Shown here: positions 1 through 8,982 of the stretch, in pieces
Layout of the letters: the number at the start of each line of letters is the position of its first letter
How positions within the stretch are numbered: position 1 is the first letter of the stretch
Origin: Gemmatimonadota bacterium
GTDB taxonomy: Bacteria > Gemmatimonadota > Gemmatimonadetes > Longimicrobiales > Gaopeijiaceae
Direction: 5' to 3'
Assembly (NCBI GenBank): GCA_040882465.1
Contig: JBBEBG010000022.1
Location: 3,027 to 67,026, forward strand
Length of the DNA: 64,000 bases
Made by a program: the position numbers and the translations under genes
The notes under the pieces: model-generated
Seen by the model: the letters and a program-made list of their open reading frames with translations, nothing else
Told to the model about the DNA's origin: nothing
Database searches by the model: none

Positions 1-16
1 GGGATCGTCAGATCCC
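1..16. terminator. Short inverted repeat, possible terminator stem
   Basis: A perfect 6-bp inverted repeat (GGGATC, 4-base loop, GATCCC) lies about 37 bases beyond the stop codon of the minus-strand lipoprotein gene. It could be the stem of a transcription terminator. Any following T-tract on the minus strand would lie outside the window, so this cannot be decided here. Confidence 0.25.
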
Positions 17-52
17 ACCCCCTCTGACTTGTGCGCGCCAGTCCGAGTCCCT

Positions 53-520
53 TCAACAGGCTCTTCCGCATCCGACGACTCTGACGGGAGAGTACTCCTG
101 GGAGTTCACGCTTGCCGCAGGGCGATCCCTCAGGGTCCAAACGAGGTCCATTCCCAGCACGGGTGCAAAGGGCTCGGATTGGTAGGATCCGGCCGCATTC
201 CACACGGCGTTCGGGCGCGCGACGAGCTGGACCATTCCAGTGGTCCATCCCAAGGGAATTCGAAACGTCCCGGCCTGCCGCGCCTCGACCCGCCCGAGGC
301 GCACCTCACTCCCGCCGGGCACGACCAAGAACACGCGGGCCACCGTGGTCCATTCATTCTCTACGAGAATCTCGGGGCTCGCTGCCGATCGTCGCGAGGA
401 TTCGGAAAAGGGAACGATCGCGCCGGGTACCGCACTCCTCTCGCCGGGGATTGCCGACGAACAGCCTGCTGCCAGGGTCAGCAAGATGCAGCCGGCCGCG
501 CCACCTCCAGGGACATTCAT
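53..520 (-). CDS. Small lipoprotein of unknown function
   Basis: The 155-residue product begins with a lipoprotein signal peptide: a hydrophobic stretch ending in a lipobox, LAAGC, with Cys at about residue 19. It is probably anchored in an outer or inner membrane. The mature part reads like a single compact beta domain (VENEWTTVARVFLV, then RLGRVEARQAGTFRIPL, ending VWTLRDR). I associate this pattern with small lipoproteins of Gemmatimonadota, whose function is unknown. The ATG at 520 has a good ribosome binding site (GAGGTG, 8 bases upstream). It stands alone, about 300 bases downstream of metY. Confidence 0.75.
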   Translation of the reverse strand: MNVPGGGAAGCILLTLAAGCSSAIPGERSAVPGAIVPFSESSRRSAASPEILVENEWTTVARVFLVVPGGSEVRLGRVEARQAGTFRIPLGWTTGMVQLVARPNAVWNAAGSYQSEPFAPVLGMDLVWTLRDRPAASVNSQEYSPVRVVGCGRAC

Positions 521-676
521 CGCTTTCTCACCTCTTATGGCCAGATGCGGAGCCGCGCCGGCCGCGCATCAGCATGACTGGATTCAGGTCCTGCGCGAAG
601 ACGTCCTAAGGCCAGTCCCGTGCCACGATTTCATGCCGCCCTGTATTTCGTTCGGTGAGAACCTCTTCCGCGCACT

Positions 677-693
677 GGGGGAGGTTATCCCCC
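677..693. terminator. Inverted repeat between metY and the lipoprotein gene
   Basis: A perfect 6-bp stem (GGGGGA / TCCCCC) with a 5-base loop sits in the 297-base gap 521-817. It has no T-tract on either side, so if it ends metY transcripts it is not a classical intrinsic terminator. The rest of the gap holds no gene that I can support. Confidence 0.25.
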
Positions 694-764
694 GGCCTTC
701 ACGGGGTACGGGGGAGTGGCTCGAGAGGAGACTCCTACAGGGAGGTGGGATGCGGACCCCGGGA

Positions 765-779
765 CGCGAAGAATTCGCG
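765..779. terminator. Inverted repeat just downstream of metY
   Basis: A perfect 6-bp stem (CGCGAA / TTCGCG) with a 3-base loop lies 38 bases past the metY stop codon on the minus strand. Its position suits a 3' end hairpin, but there is no following T run. Confidence 0.3.
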
Positions 780-817
780 AACCCACCGCCGGGAGGGTCG
801 GAAGCGGGAGGTCTCGC

Positions 818-2131
<1,314 letters not shown>

Positions 2132-2259
2132 TCATTTTGTGAAGCCATTGGGGCCCGGCGGGTTGGCGAGGGTAGCGCACGGAGGACTTCAAGTCTAGGG
2201 GGAACCCCTCTCTAAGGGCGCCTCCGCAACGATTTGGTCAATGACGGCCTGGGAACTCA

Positions 2260-2343
2260 CGGAGGGGGTGGGACTCGAACCCACAAGCCCTTTTGGGGCG
2301 CCGGTTTTCAAGACCGGTGCATTAGCCATTCTGCCACCCCTCC
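2260..2343 (-). tRNA. tRNA-Ser (anticodon UGA)
   Basis: Read on the minus strand, the sequence folds as a class II tRNA. The acceptor stem GGAGGGG pairs with CCCCTCC and is followed by a G discriminator, as expected for serine. The anticodon stem-loop has the 7-base loop CTTGAAA, giving anticodon TGA. There is a long variable arm (GCCCC..GGGC) and a T-arm with GGTTCGAGTCC. The 3' CCA is not encoded. It lies in the gap between metY (minus) and the potassium channel (plus). Confidence 0.96.
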
Positions 2344-2350
2344 AACGGGA

Positions 2351-2377
2351 AAGATACCATTTCAGGAAGCGAAATGG
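2351..2377 (-). promoter_or_regulatory. Candidate tRNA-Ser promoter with inverted repeat
   Basis: Immediately upstream of tRNA-Ser, the minus strand carries TGGTATCTT (extended -10 type, -10 at 2356-2351), placing the start site at about the tRNA 5' end. Overlapping the spacer is a perfect 7-bp inverted repeat, CCATTTC at 2357-2363 and GAAATGG at 2371-2377, with a 7-base centre. It could be an operator or a 5' leader hairpin. No convincing -35 hexamer is visible. Confidence 0.35.
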
Positions 2378-2553
2378 ATTCGCGGCCGCGCCGTCAACGG
2401 CCCGGCATTTGGACTTTCTTGCTGGCTCTCGTGGCCCTCGATACCTTGCTTCCGCCTCTCACGACCGGATGAACCCCACGTCCGTCTCCGTCCTGCGCGA
2501 CGGGCCTCGAGGATCCCCCTCGCCAAACCATTTTCCGTCCAGGCGACGCATTC

Positions 2554-4281
2554 GTGATCAAGACCCTCGGCACCCAACTCGCGCTCTTTTATCGGGAGCC
2601 CGAGGTTCGCCGAAATCTGCGGGCGCTGGCGAAGTACCTCATCCTTCTCGTCGCGGTCATCGCCCTCTACAGCATCCTCTTCCACGTCATCATGTCGCGC
2701 GCGGAAGGACAGGAGCACACCTGGTTCTCGGGTGTTTATTGGACGCTCGTCACGATGTCCACGCTGGGATTCGGGGACATCACCTTCCACACCGACCTCG
2801 GCCGTGCCTTCAGCATCCTCGTGCTCTTCTCGGGGGTGATCCTCCTTCTCGTCGTCCTCCCTTTCGCCTTCATTACTTACCTCTACGCGCCCTGGCTCCA
2901 GGCTCAGCTCCGCCTGCGCGCCCCCCGCTCCCTCCCCGGCGAGATTCGGGACCACGTCATTCTGTGTGACTACGACTCGGTGGCCGAGAGCGTCATCGAG
3001 CAGCTCGACCTCCACAAGATCCCCTACGTGATCCTCGATCCGGACCCCGAGCGTGCGAGCCGACGCCATGCCGACGGGCTCCGCATCGTGACGGGACCGC
3101 TCGATGCTGTCGAGACCTTCCGCGGCGTGGGCGCCGACCGGGCGAAACTGGTCGTGGTGAATGCGGACGACATCTCGAACACCAACGTGATTCTCACGGT
3201 ACGGGAGGTGTCGGCGACGGTGCCCATCGCGGCAGTCGCCTCCACCGAGGACACGATTGACGTCTTGCAGCTCGCCGGCGCCACGCACGTCTTCCCCCTG
3301 TGGCGACAACTCGGCGAGCGGCTCGCGAGCCGCATCAACGCGGGCCGGGCGCAGGTCCATGAAATCGGCCGGTTCCGGGACCTCGTCATCGGCGAGTTCC
3401 CGGTCCTGAACACCCCGCTCGCGGGGAAGCGGATCGAGGAAACGTCCATCAGGGAGTTGCTCGGGATCAACATCGTGGCCGTCTGGGACAGAGGAAAGCT
3501 CGTTCCATCCCATCCGAAGTATCTCCTCACGGAGCACTGCCTCCCGGTCATCATCGGGACCGCGGAGCAGCTGGAGGATCTGGACGAATTCCTTTTCATT
3601 TACGATACGAACTGGAATCCGGTGATCGTCCTCGGCGGCGGAAAGGTCGGACGCGCCGCGACGCGCCGGCTCAAGGCCCAGGGGGTGCCCGTCCACATCG
3701 TGGAGAGAAAGCCCGATCTGGCGGCGCGATGGTCCGGGCTTCCCGACCGGATGATCGTCGGGGACGCGTCGAGTCGAGAGGTGCTCCACGAAGCCGGGAT
3801 CGAGGAGGCGCCCGCGATCCTCCTGACGACGAACGACGACGCGATGAACGTATTCCTCGCGGTTTATTGCCGACGGCTCAATCCGTCGCTTCGAATCGTG
3901 AGCCGTGTGACCCACGAGCGGAATGTCGCCTCGATCCTACGGGCAGGCGCCGATCTCGTCCTTTCGTACGCGGCCCTGGGGATGGAGGCAATCATCTCGC
4001 TCGCTCGCGAGCGGACGCTCGTGCTCCTCGGGGAGGGAGTCGAGCTCTTCGAGGAGGCGCTTCCGAGCGCCCTCGCCGGCGCGACTCTCGCCGAGTCGGC
4101 GATCCGGGCCCGCACAGGTCTGAACGTGGTGGCGGTCGAAGCTGAGGGACGACTCATGCCCGCCCCGCGCGCCGGCGACGTGTTACAGCCGGGCTCCCGG
4201 CTCTACATGATCGGCACGCCCGAGCAACACTTCGAGTTTTCGAAGGAGTACGGACTGGGCTCCGGAGCCGGGGCGAACTAA
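2554..4281 (+). CDS. Two-helix potassium channel with two cytoplasmic RCK (TrkA-N/TrkA-C) modules
   Basis: The 575-residue protein has two membrane helices (about 27-46 and 86-111) flanking a pore loop with the K+ selectivity filter TLGFGD near residue 70-75. Two RCK modules follow in tandem. The first nucleotide-binding loop is degenerate (VILCDYDSVAESV, no GxGxxG). The second, near residue 358, is canonical (VIVLGGGKVGRAATRRL), and each is followed by a TrkA-C region. This is the arrangement of GsuK-like ligand-gated K+ channels, where four subunits suffice for a gating ring. The GTG start at 2554 precedes MIKTLG; no strong ribosome site is visible. It is one of only two plus-strand genes here, and its end lies 6 bases from the end of purH. 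Confidence 0.9.
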   Translation: MIKTLGTQLALFYREPEVRRNLRALAKYLILLVAVIALYSILFHVIMSRAEGQEHTWFSGVYWTLVTMSTLGFGDITFHTDLGRAFSILVLFSGVILLLVVLPFAFITYLYAPWLQAQLRLRAPRSLPGEIRDHVILCDYDSVAESVIEQLDLHKIPYVILDPDPERASRRHADGLRIVTGPLDAVETFRGVGADRAKLVVVNADDISNTNVILTVREVSATVPIAAVASTEDTIDVLQLAGATHVFPLWRQLGERLASRINAGRAQVHEIGRFRDLVIGEFPVLNTPLAGKRIEETSIRELLGINIVAVWDRGKLVPSHPKYLLTEHCLPVIIGTAEQLEDLDEFLFIYDTNWNPVIVLGGGKVGRAATRRLKAQGVPVHIVERKPDLAARWSGLPDRMIVGDASSREVLHEAGIEEAPAILLTTNDDAMNVFLAVYCRRLNPSLRIVSRVTHERNVASILRAGADLVLSYAALGMEAIISLARERTLVLLGEGVELFEEALPSALAGATLAESAIRARTGLNVVAVEAEGRLMPAPRAGDVLQPGSRLYMIGTPEQHFEFSKEYGLGSGAGAN

Positions 4282-4287
4282 GCGAAC

Positions 4288-5961
4288 TCAGTGCCGGAAG
4301 AGGCGCCGTCCCGTGAAGACCATGGCGATGCCCGCCTCGTCCGCCGCCCCGATCACCTCCTCGTCCCGCACGGATCCGCCCGGTTGCACGATCGCCCGGA
4401 CTCCCGCCGCGACCGCCGCATCCACCGCGTCCCGGAACGGAAAAAAGGCGTCGGACGCGAGGACGGCTCCCGCCAGTTCTAGCCCGGCGTCGGCGGCCTT
4501 TTGCACCGCGAGGCGCGAAGAGTCCACCCGGGACATCTGGCCCGCACCGATCCCGAGGGTGGCCCCGTCCCGCGCGAGGAGAATCGCGTTCGACTTGATC
4601 CCATAGACCGCCGCCCAAGCGAATTCGAGGTCGTTCATCTCCTCGTCTGTGGGTCTCCTCTTGGTTACGACCCTCCAGACGGAGTCCTCCGCTCCCAGGA
4701 AGGGGGGCGTGGGCGAGGACTGGAGCAGGAGCCCGCCATAGATCCCGCGCGCCGTCACCGGCTCGGGCTGGCGCCCATGCTCGGCGAGGAAACGCGCGGC
4801 GCGGCGGGCCGGTTCGTCCCCCGCGAAACGTGACTCGAAGGCGGCGAGGGCCTCCTCCGCGCCCCGAGGCACGTCCAGCTCTCCCCCCTGCTCGGGAAAG
4901 GTCAGGATGCGCACGTTTTTTCTCCGGGAGAGGATCTCCATGGCCTCATCCGAGAAGTCGGGAGCGACAAGGCACTCGGCGAAGAGATCCCCGATCGCCT
5001 CGGCCGCGGCTCGGTCCACCGTGCGGTTGAAGGCAATGACCGATCCGAAGGCGCTGGTCGGGTCGGTCCGGAGCGCCCGCGCGAAGGCATCGGCCGCGGA
5101 CTCGCCCACCCCGAGGCCGCAGGGCGTCGTGTGTTTGACGATCGCCACGGCGGGACGGGGCGAAAACGCGAAGGGAGAGAGCGCCAGAAGGGCGCCGTCG
5201 ATGTCGAGAAGGTTGTTATAGGAGAGCTCCTTTCCGTGATGCTGGGTCAGCGACGCGATCCCCTGCCGTTCCTCTCCCTCCACGGCGTAAAAAGCCGCCT
5301 CCTGATCGGGGTTTTCGCCGTAGCGCAAGGAAGAGACTTTCCGGAAGGCCGGTGTGAGCATCTCGGGGAAGGTCGTGTCGTCTTCGGAGAGGTAACGGGT
5401 GATCGCCTCGTCGTACGCTGAAGTGTGGCGGAAGACCTTGGCCGCCAGCTCGCGGCGGAGACCCGGACCGAAGGCCTCCCCCTCGAGGGCGGCGACGACA
5501 CGCGCATAATCCGCGGGGTCCACGACAACCCAGACGTGGGCGTGATTTTTCGCCGCGGCCCGGATCATCGTCGGGCCCCCGATGTCCACCTGCTTCATGG
5601 CGGCCGCGACGGGAACCCCTCCAGCGGCGATCGTCTCCCGGAACGGATAGAGATTCACGGCGACGACATCGATCGGTCGGTACCCCTGCGCCTCGAGGGC
5701 CTCCATATCTCCGGCGACATCGCGGCGCGCGAGAATTCCTCCATGGATCGCCGGGTGGAGCGTCTTCACCCGACCCCCCATGATCTCGGGGTGTCCCGTC
5801 ACTTCGGAAACGTCCAGAACCGCCAAGCCCGCTTCGCGGAGCGCCTTCGCGGTTCCTCCGGTGGAGAGAATCTCGAAGCCCATCTCGGAAAGGGAGCGGG
5901 CAAAGTCTTCGATCCCCGTCTTGTCCCAGACGGAGAGGAGCGCGCGGCGAGGGACTGTCAT
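4288..5961 (-). CDS. purH: Bifunctional AICAR formyltransferase / IMP cyclohydrolase
   Basis: The enzyme catalyses the last two steps of IMP synthesis in the cytoplasm. The 557-residue protein starts with the MGS-like cyclohydrolase domain (ALLSVWDKTGIEDFA, ILSTGGTAKALR, HPEIMGGRVKTLHP). It continues with the AICAR transformylase domain, including the catalytic Lys-His pair in VKHTTPCGLG, and ends in the family signature IAMVFTGRRLFRH. The ATG at 5961 was chosen because its first four bases ATGA overlap the purN stop. An upstream extension in the same frame reads as low-complexity Arg/Ser sequence inside purN and is rejected. It is the last gene of the erpA-MBL-purN-purH run. Confidence 0.97.
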   Translation of the reverse strand: MTVPRRALLSVWDKTGIEDFARSLSEMGFEILSTGGTAKALREAGLAVLDVSEVTGHPEIMGGRVKTLHPAIHGGILARRDVAGDMEALEAQGYRPIDVVAVNLYPFRETIAAGGVPVAAAMKQVDIGGPTMIRAAAKNHAHVWVVVDPADYARVVAALEGEAFGPGLRRELAAKVFRHTSAYDEAITRYLSEDDTTFPEMLTPAFRKVSSLRYGENPDQEAAFYAVEGEERQGIASLTQHHGKELSYNNLLDIDGALLALSPFAFSPRPAVAIVKHTTPCGLGVGESAADAFARALRTDPTSAFGSVIAFNRTVDRAAAEAIGDLFAECLVAPDFSDEAMEILSRRKNVRILTFPEQGGELDVPRGAEEALAAFESRFAGDEPARRAARFLAEHGRQPEPVTARGIYGGLLLQSSPTPPFLGAEDSVWRVVTKRRPTDEEMNDLEFAWAAVYGIKSNAILLARDGATLGIGAGQMSRVDSSRLAVQKAADAGLELAGAVLASDAFFPFRDAVDAAVAAGVRAIVQPGGSVRDEEVIGAADEAGIAMVFTGRRLFRH

Positions 5962-6620
5962 TTCGGAGTTGGTCGTTGGTCGGAGAGATGAAAGTGCCGG
6001 CCGATCGTGGGGATCGCCGAAGGTTCGACGCCGTCCACAATCGAGCGCGCGAGAAGATCCACGGCCGCGGGATAAAGGACGTGTTCGACTTCCTGAATTC
6101 GAGCGTACAGCGAATCGGGAGTATCGTCGGAAAGGACCGGTACGGGCCACTGCGCCAGAATCCGACCCCGATCGTATTCCTCATCCACGAAGTGGATCGT
6201 GGCCCCTGAGATCCGGGTGCCGGATGCGAGAACGGCCTGGTGGACACGGGCTCCGTACATCCCCTTCCCGCCGAAACCGGGAAGGAGCGCCGGATGGAGG
6301 TTCAACATTTTCCCGCGAAAACGCTCCACGACCGCCCGCGGCATGAGCCGTAGATACCCAGCCAGGAGAACGAAGTCGGTCCGGACCCCCTCGAGTTGCG
6401 TGAGGATTCGATCCGGAAAGGTGGCCGGATCCTCGGAAGGCATGATGACGATGCCCGGAATTCCCCTCCCAGGGGCGAGATTCAGGGCGCCCGCCCCCGG
6501 CCGGTCGACGACCAGAAGGACGACCTCCCACAAGGACTGCGCGGAGGCTGAAGCATGGTCCAAGAGAGCCTGGAAATTGGAGCCCCGTCCCGACGCAAAG
6601 ACGGCGGCTCGGAGCTTCAC
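5958..6620 (-). CDS. purN: Phosphoribosylglycinamide formyltransferase
   Basis: The 220-residue protein transfers a formyl group from 10-formyl-THF to GAR in purine synthesis. It shows the N-terminal AVFASGRGSNFQALL phosphate-binding motif. The catalytic Asn-His segment is NLHPALLPGFGGKGMYG, the following ATIHFVDEEYDRG carries the catalytic Asp, and the folate-contact segment is LLAGYLRLMP. The GTG start overlaps the end of the upstream hydrolase gene as GTGA, and its stop overlaps purH as ATGA. This points to translational coupling of purine steps 3 and 9-10. Confidence 0.96.
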   Translation of the reverse strand: MKLRAAVFASGRGSNFQALLDHASASAQSLWEVVLLVVDRPGAGALNLAPGRGIPGIVIMPSEDPATFPDRILTQLEGVRTDFVLLAGYLRLMPRAVVERFRGKMLNLHPALLPGFGGKGMYGARVHQAVLASGTRISGATIHFVDEEYDRGRILAQWPVPVLSDDTPDSLYARIQEVEHVLYPAAVDLLARSIVDGVEPSAIPTIGRHFHLSDQRPTPK

Positions 6621-7300
6621 GCGAAGCTGCCCGGAGCCTGCGAGATGAGGAAGGGGTTCCCCATCCGCTCCCGCGCGACCGTCGTCTCTGGTCCGTGCCC
6701 CGGGAGGAGGCGCGTCTCGTCCGGCAGCGTGAGGACTTCCTCGCGGATCGAGCGCATGAGCCTCAAGAAATCCCCGCCTGGAAGGTCGGTGCGCCCGACC
6801 GTCCCCGCGAAGATCACGTCTCCGACGAGAGCGAATCCGTCGTGCGCGGAGTAAAAGATCACGTGACCCGGCGCATGTCCCGGGGTAAAGCGAACCTCAA
6901 GCACGCCCTCCCCAACCCGGACGGCTTCACCCGGCACGAGGTCCCGGTCGGGAGGCGGAAGTGGGGCGAGCGGACCGAGTCCGACCCGATCGGCGATCTC
7001 GGGGGCATGATCGTAAAAGAGCCGCGCTTCGGGATGGAGATAGATGGGAGCATCGGTGAAGGCGCGGACCACCTCCACCCCCTCGACGTGGTCCACGTGA
7101 GCGTGCGTGAGATAGACGGCCTCGACCTCTTCCCCCGCCTCCTGGATTGTGCGGATCATGATGGACGCCGTCGCCCCGGGATCCACGAGGGCCACGCGGC
7201 CGGAAGCCGTACAGCGAAGGAGATAACCGGTTTGGGCGAGGGCCCCGCCGGTGAAAGGGAGGGCGCGGATCAGATCGTGAACGAGCTTCCGCACCCGCAA
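6617..7300 (-). CDS. MBL-fold metallo-hydrolase (glyoxalase II-like)
   Basis: The protein has the metallo-beta-lactamase fold metal-binding motif THAHVDHVEG, a second histidine in FTPGHAPGHV, the bridging Asp in LVGDVIFAGTVGRTDLPGGD, and a last His in LLPGHGPET. The pattern GDVIFAGTVGRTDLPGGD is typical of YcbL/glyoxalase II-like hydrolases that act on thioesters such as S-lactoylglutathione. The true substrate is not known. The start is uncertain: TTG at 7300 or GTG at 7294, both inside the end of erpA. It overlaps purN as GTGA. Confidence 0.85.
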   Translation of the reverse strand: MRVRKLVHDLIRALPFTGGALAQTGYLLRCTASGRVALVDPGATASIMIRTIQEAGEEVEAVYLTHAHVDHVEGVEVVRAFTDAPIYLHPEARLFYDHAPEIADRVGLGPLAPLPPPDRDLVPGEAVRVGEGVLEVRFTPGHAPGHVIFYSAHDGFALVGDVIFAGTVGRTDLPGGDFLRLMRSIREEVLTLPDETRLLPGHGPETTVARERMGNPFLISQAPGSFA

Positions 7301-7602
7301 CCACCGGTGGCGACGGGATTCTTGAAGGTGAACCCCGATCCCATCATGGAAGTCACGTAATCGATCTCAATGCCCTCGAGATACTGAGCGCTGAAAGGAT
7401 CCACGAAAACGCGGACTCCCTCCTCCAGATCGAGAATCTCGTCGTCTTCCTCGGGCGAATCCTCGATGTTCAGCCCGTACTGAAAACCTGAGCACCCCCC
7501 CGGGAGCACGGCGACGCGGAGCCCCGCGCCCCCACCCACCGCCTGGTCCTCAATGAACGACTGGACCTTGGCGAAGGCCGCGTCGGAAAGCTGAATCTTC
7601 AT
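7270..7602 (-). CDS. erpA: A-type iron-sulfur cluster insertion/carrier protein
   Basis: The 110-residue protein belongs to the HesB/IscA/ErpA family that carries Fe-S clusters to target proteins. The three conserved cysteines are visible: one in PGGCSGFQYG and two in the C-terminal GGCGCGSSF. The family's FVDPFSAQYLEG..IDYV region is also present. The ATG at 7602 (MKIQLSDAAF) is preceded by a purine-rich GGAT site and gives the normal family length. It is the first gene of a run that continues through the MBL hydrolase to purN and purH. No other SUF or ISC genes are in the window, so erpA versus iscA-type naming is provisional. Confidence 0.9.
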   Translation of the reverse strand: MKIQLSDAAFAKVQSFIEDQAVGGGAGLRVAVLPGGCSGFQYGLNIEDSPEEDDEILDLEEGVRVFVDPFSAQYLEGIEIDYVTSMMGSGFTFKNPVATGGCGCGSSFTI

Positions 7603-7767
7603 CTCATCCACACTCCGCCCCGGAACGGGGACTCTTAGCGGGTCCAACGGGGACGATGTCCCATTCATTTGGTACCCCATCCGCGGGTGTGGGTTCACCG
7701 GCGGGCACCTCTTGCGGCCTAGTGTACGGCCCTGTGGCTGAAAGCTATTCAGGGCGGCTGGAGGCGG

Positions 7768-8982
7768 TCAACCGGGGAGCGGATCCGCGGGGGGGAGGCC
7801 GGCCGGGAGGGTGTCTCCGGGAAGCGGGTCGGTGGGAGGAACACCCCCCGGAATGGGGCCTCCGGGAAGTGGGTCTGCCGGCGGGGCGGGCGCCGCCGGC
7901 GGCCCGGTCACTTCCCCTTCTCCTCCTCCCCCGGGAACCCCGTTCAGGTTCACCACTCCCTGGACCGCGACGCCGTACGTCACCTCCGGAAGGAGGGGGC
8001 GGGACAGGACGATCGCGAGGTCTCGCGCCGGCCGGACGGCGTCCGGGGGGGGAGGCGCGTCGGGATCGGCCTGGCGCACCCGCCAGAGGGCGACGCCCAG
8101 AATCTCCACGACTTCCGGCGCGTTCGCCCCTTCCCGGTTGAGGAGGGCTTCCGCCGTCCCCAGGTCGGAAAGGCTCAGGTAATCGTCGAAGGTCAGGCGC
8201 AGCGTCAACGAGTCCTGGATCGCCACGGCTTCCAAAACCGCGGCGGAGGTGTCCGGAGAGAGAAGCATGAGCTCGGGAACCACGAGGGTGTCCCCCCGAT
8301 TCATCCCCACCTCGAAGGAGGCTTGCGGCTCGGCGAAATCGGGCTCGCGGTTCCGATTTTGGTCCTCGTAGGCGACGACCGCATAACGCCCTGCCGGGAG
8401 ATGCGGGAGGGCGAACACGCCCGTGGAGTCCGACAGGGTCGAGCTGGGCGTCCCCCCTTCGGCCGGGACGAGGTCCACGCGGGCCCCGTCCGCCGCCGCC
8501 CCGGAGATACGATCCGTGACGATCCCGGCGAGGAAGTTCGGTTCCAGCTCGGGACCCGTCGAAAAAATCAGATCGAAGGCCCCGGTCATCACATTGTCGT
8601 ACCGGTCCCGGAATCGGGGAAGGACGGTGATCCGGTAGACCGTCCGCTCCAGGAATCCGCCTTCCATCGAGATTTCGATCCCTCCGCCGCCGGAGGTCAC
8701 CTGAAGGGGCCCGGCCTGCGGCGAGACCACTACCGCTTCGACGGGGGAGCCCCGAACAGGCCGCTCGCTCAGCCCCCGCTGGAATCGGATCCGGACGGGC
8801 CCGTCGAAGGGGTCGACGGTCGAAAAGGGCTCCGGATTGGTGGAGGTGATCTGGAGGGGCGTTTCGGGAACCTCTCCGCCGATCTGGCCGCTCGTGCGGG
8901 CGCACCCGGACACGGCGACCGTCCCCGCGACGAGGAATGCCGCGGCGACGCAGGTCCGGAGCGTTTCCCTGTCCGGACTCAC
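7768..8982 (-). CDS. Ig-like domain lipoprotein with Pro/Gly-rich repeat tail
   Basis: The 404-residue product starts with a lipoprotein signal peptide (VAAAFLVAGTVAVSGC). An N-terminal Big_5/SbsA-type Ig-like domain follows (ITSTNPEPFSTVDPFDGPVRIRFQ ... YRITVLPRFRDRYDN). Next comes a carboxypeptidase-regulatory-like beta module (LAGIVTDRISGAAADGARVDLV ... LPAGRYAVVAYEDQNRNREPD). The last ~40 residues repeat P-x-DPLPG units. The GTG start overlaps the valS stop as GTGA, fixing the start despite a much longer open frame inside valS. It is likely a surface or periplasmic protein of unknown function. Confidence 0.85.
   Translation of the reverse strand: MSPDRETLRTCVAAAFLVAGTVAVSGCARTSGQIGGEVPETPLQITSTNPEPFSTVDPFDGPVRIRFQRGLSERPVRGSPVEAVVVSPQAGPLQVTSGGGGIEISMEGGFLERTVYRITVLPRFRDRYDNVMTGAFDLIFSTGPELEPNFLAGIVTDRISGAAADGARVDLVPAEGGTPSSTLSDSTGVFALPHLPAGRYAVVAYEDQNRNREPDFAEPQASFEVGMNRGDTLVVPELMLLSPDTSAAVLEAVAIQDSLTLRLTFDDYLSLSDLGTAEALLNREGANAPEVVEILGVALWRVRQADPDAPPPPDAVRPARDLAIVLSRPLLPEVTYGVAVQGVVNLNGVPGGGGEGEVTGPPAAPAPPADPLPGGPIPGGVPPTDPLPGDTLPAGLPPADPLPG

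Noticed and set aside
2234-2969. Plus-strand open frames across the tRNA-Ser gene, one reading GVGLEPTSPFGAPVFKTGALA
   Set aside because: This is the well-known false translation of a tRNA-Ser gene; the rest runs antisense or into the channel gene in a wrong frame.
2362-3915. 517-codon minus-strand frame over the K+ channel
   Set aside because: It is antisense to a clear channel gene and rich in His/Asp/Arg, as expected from codon bias in GC-rich DNA.
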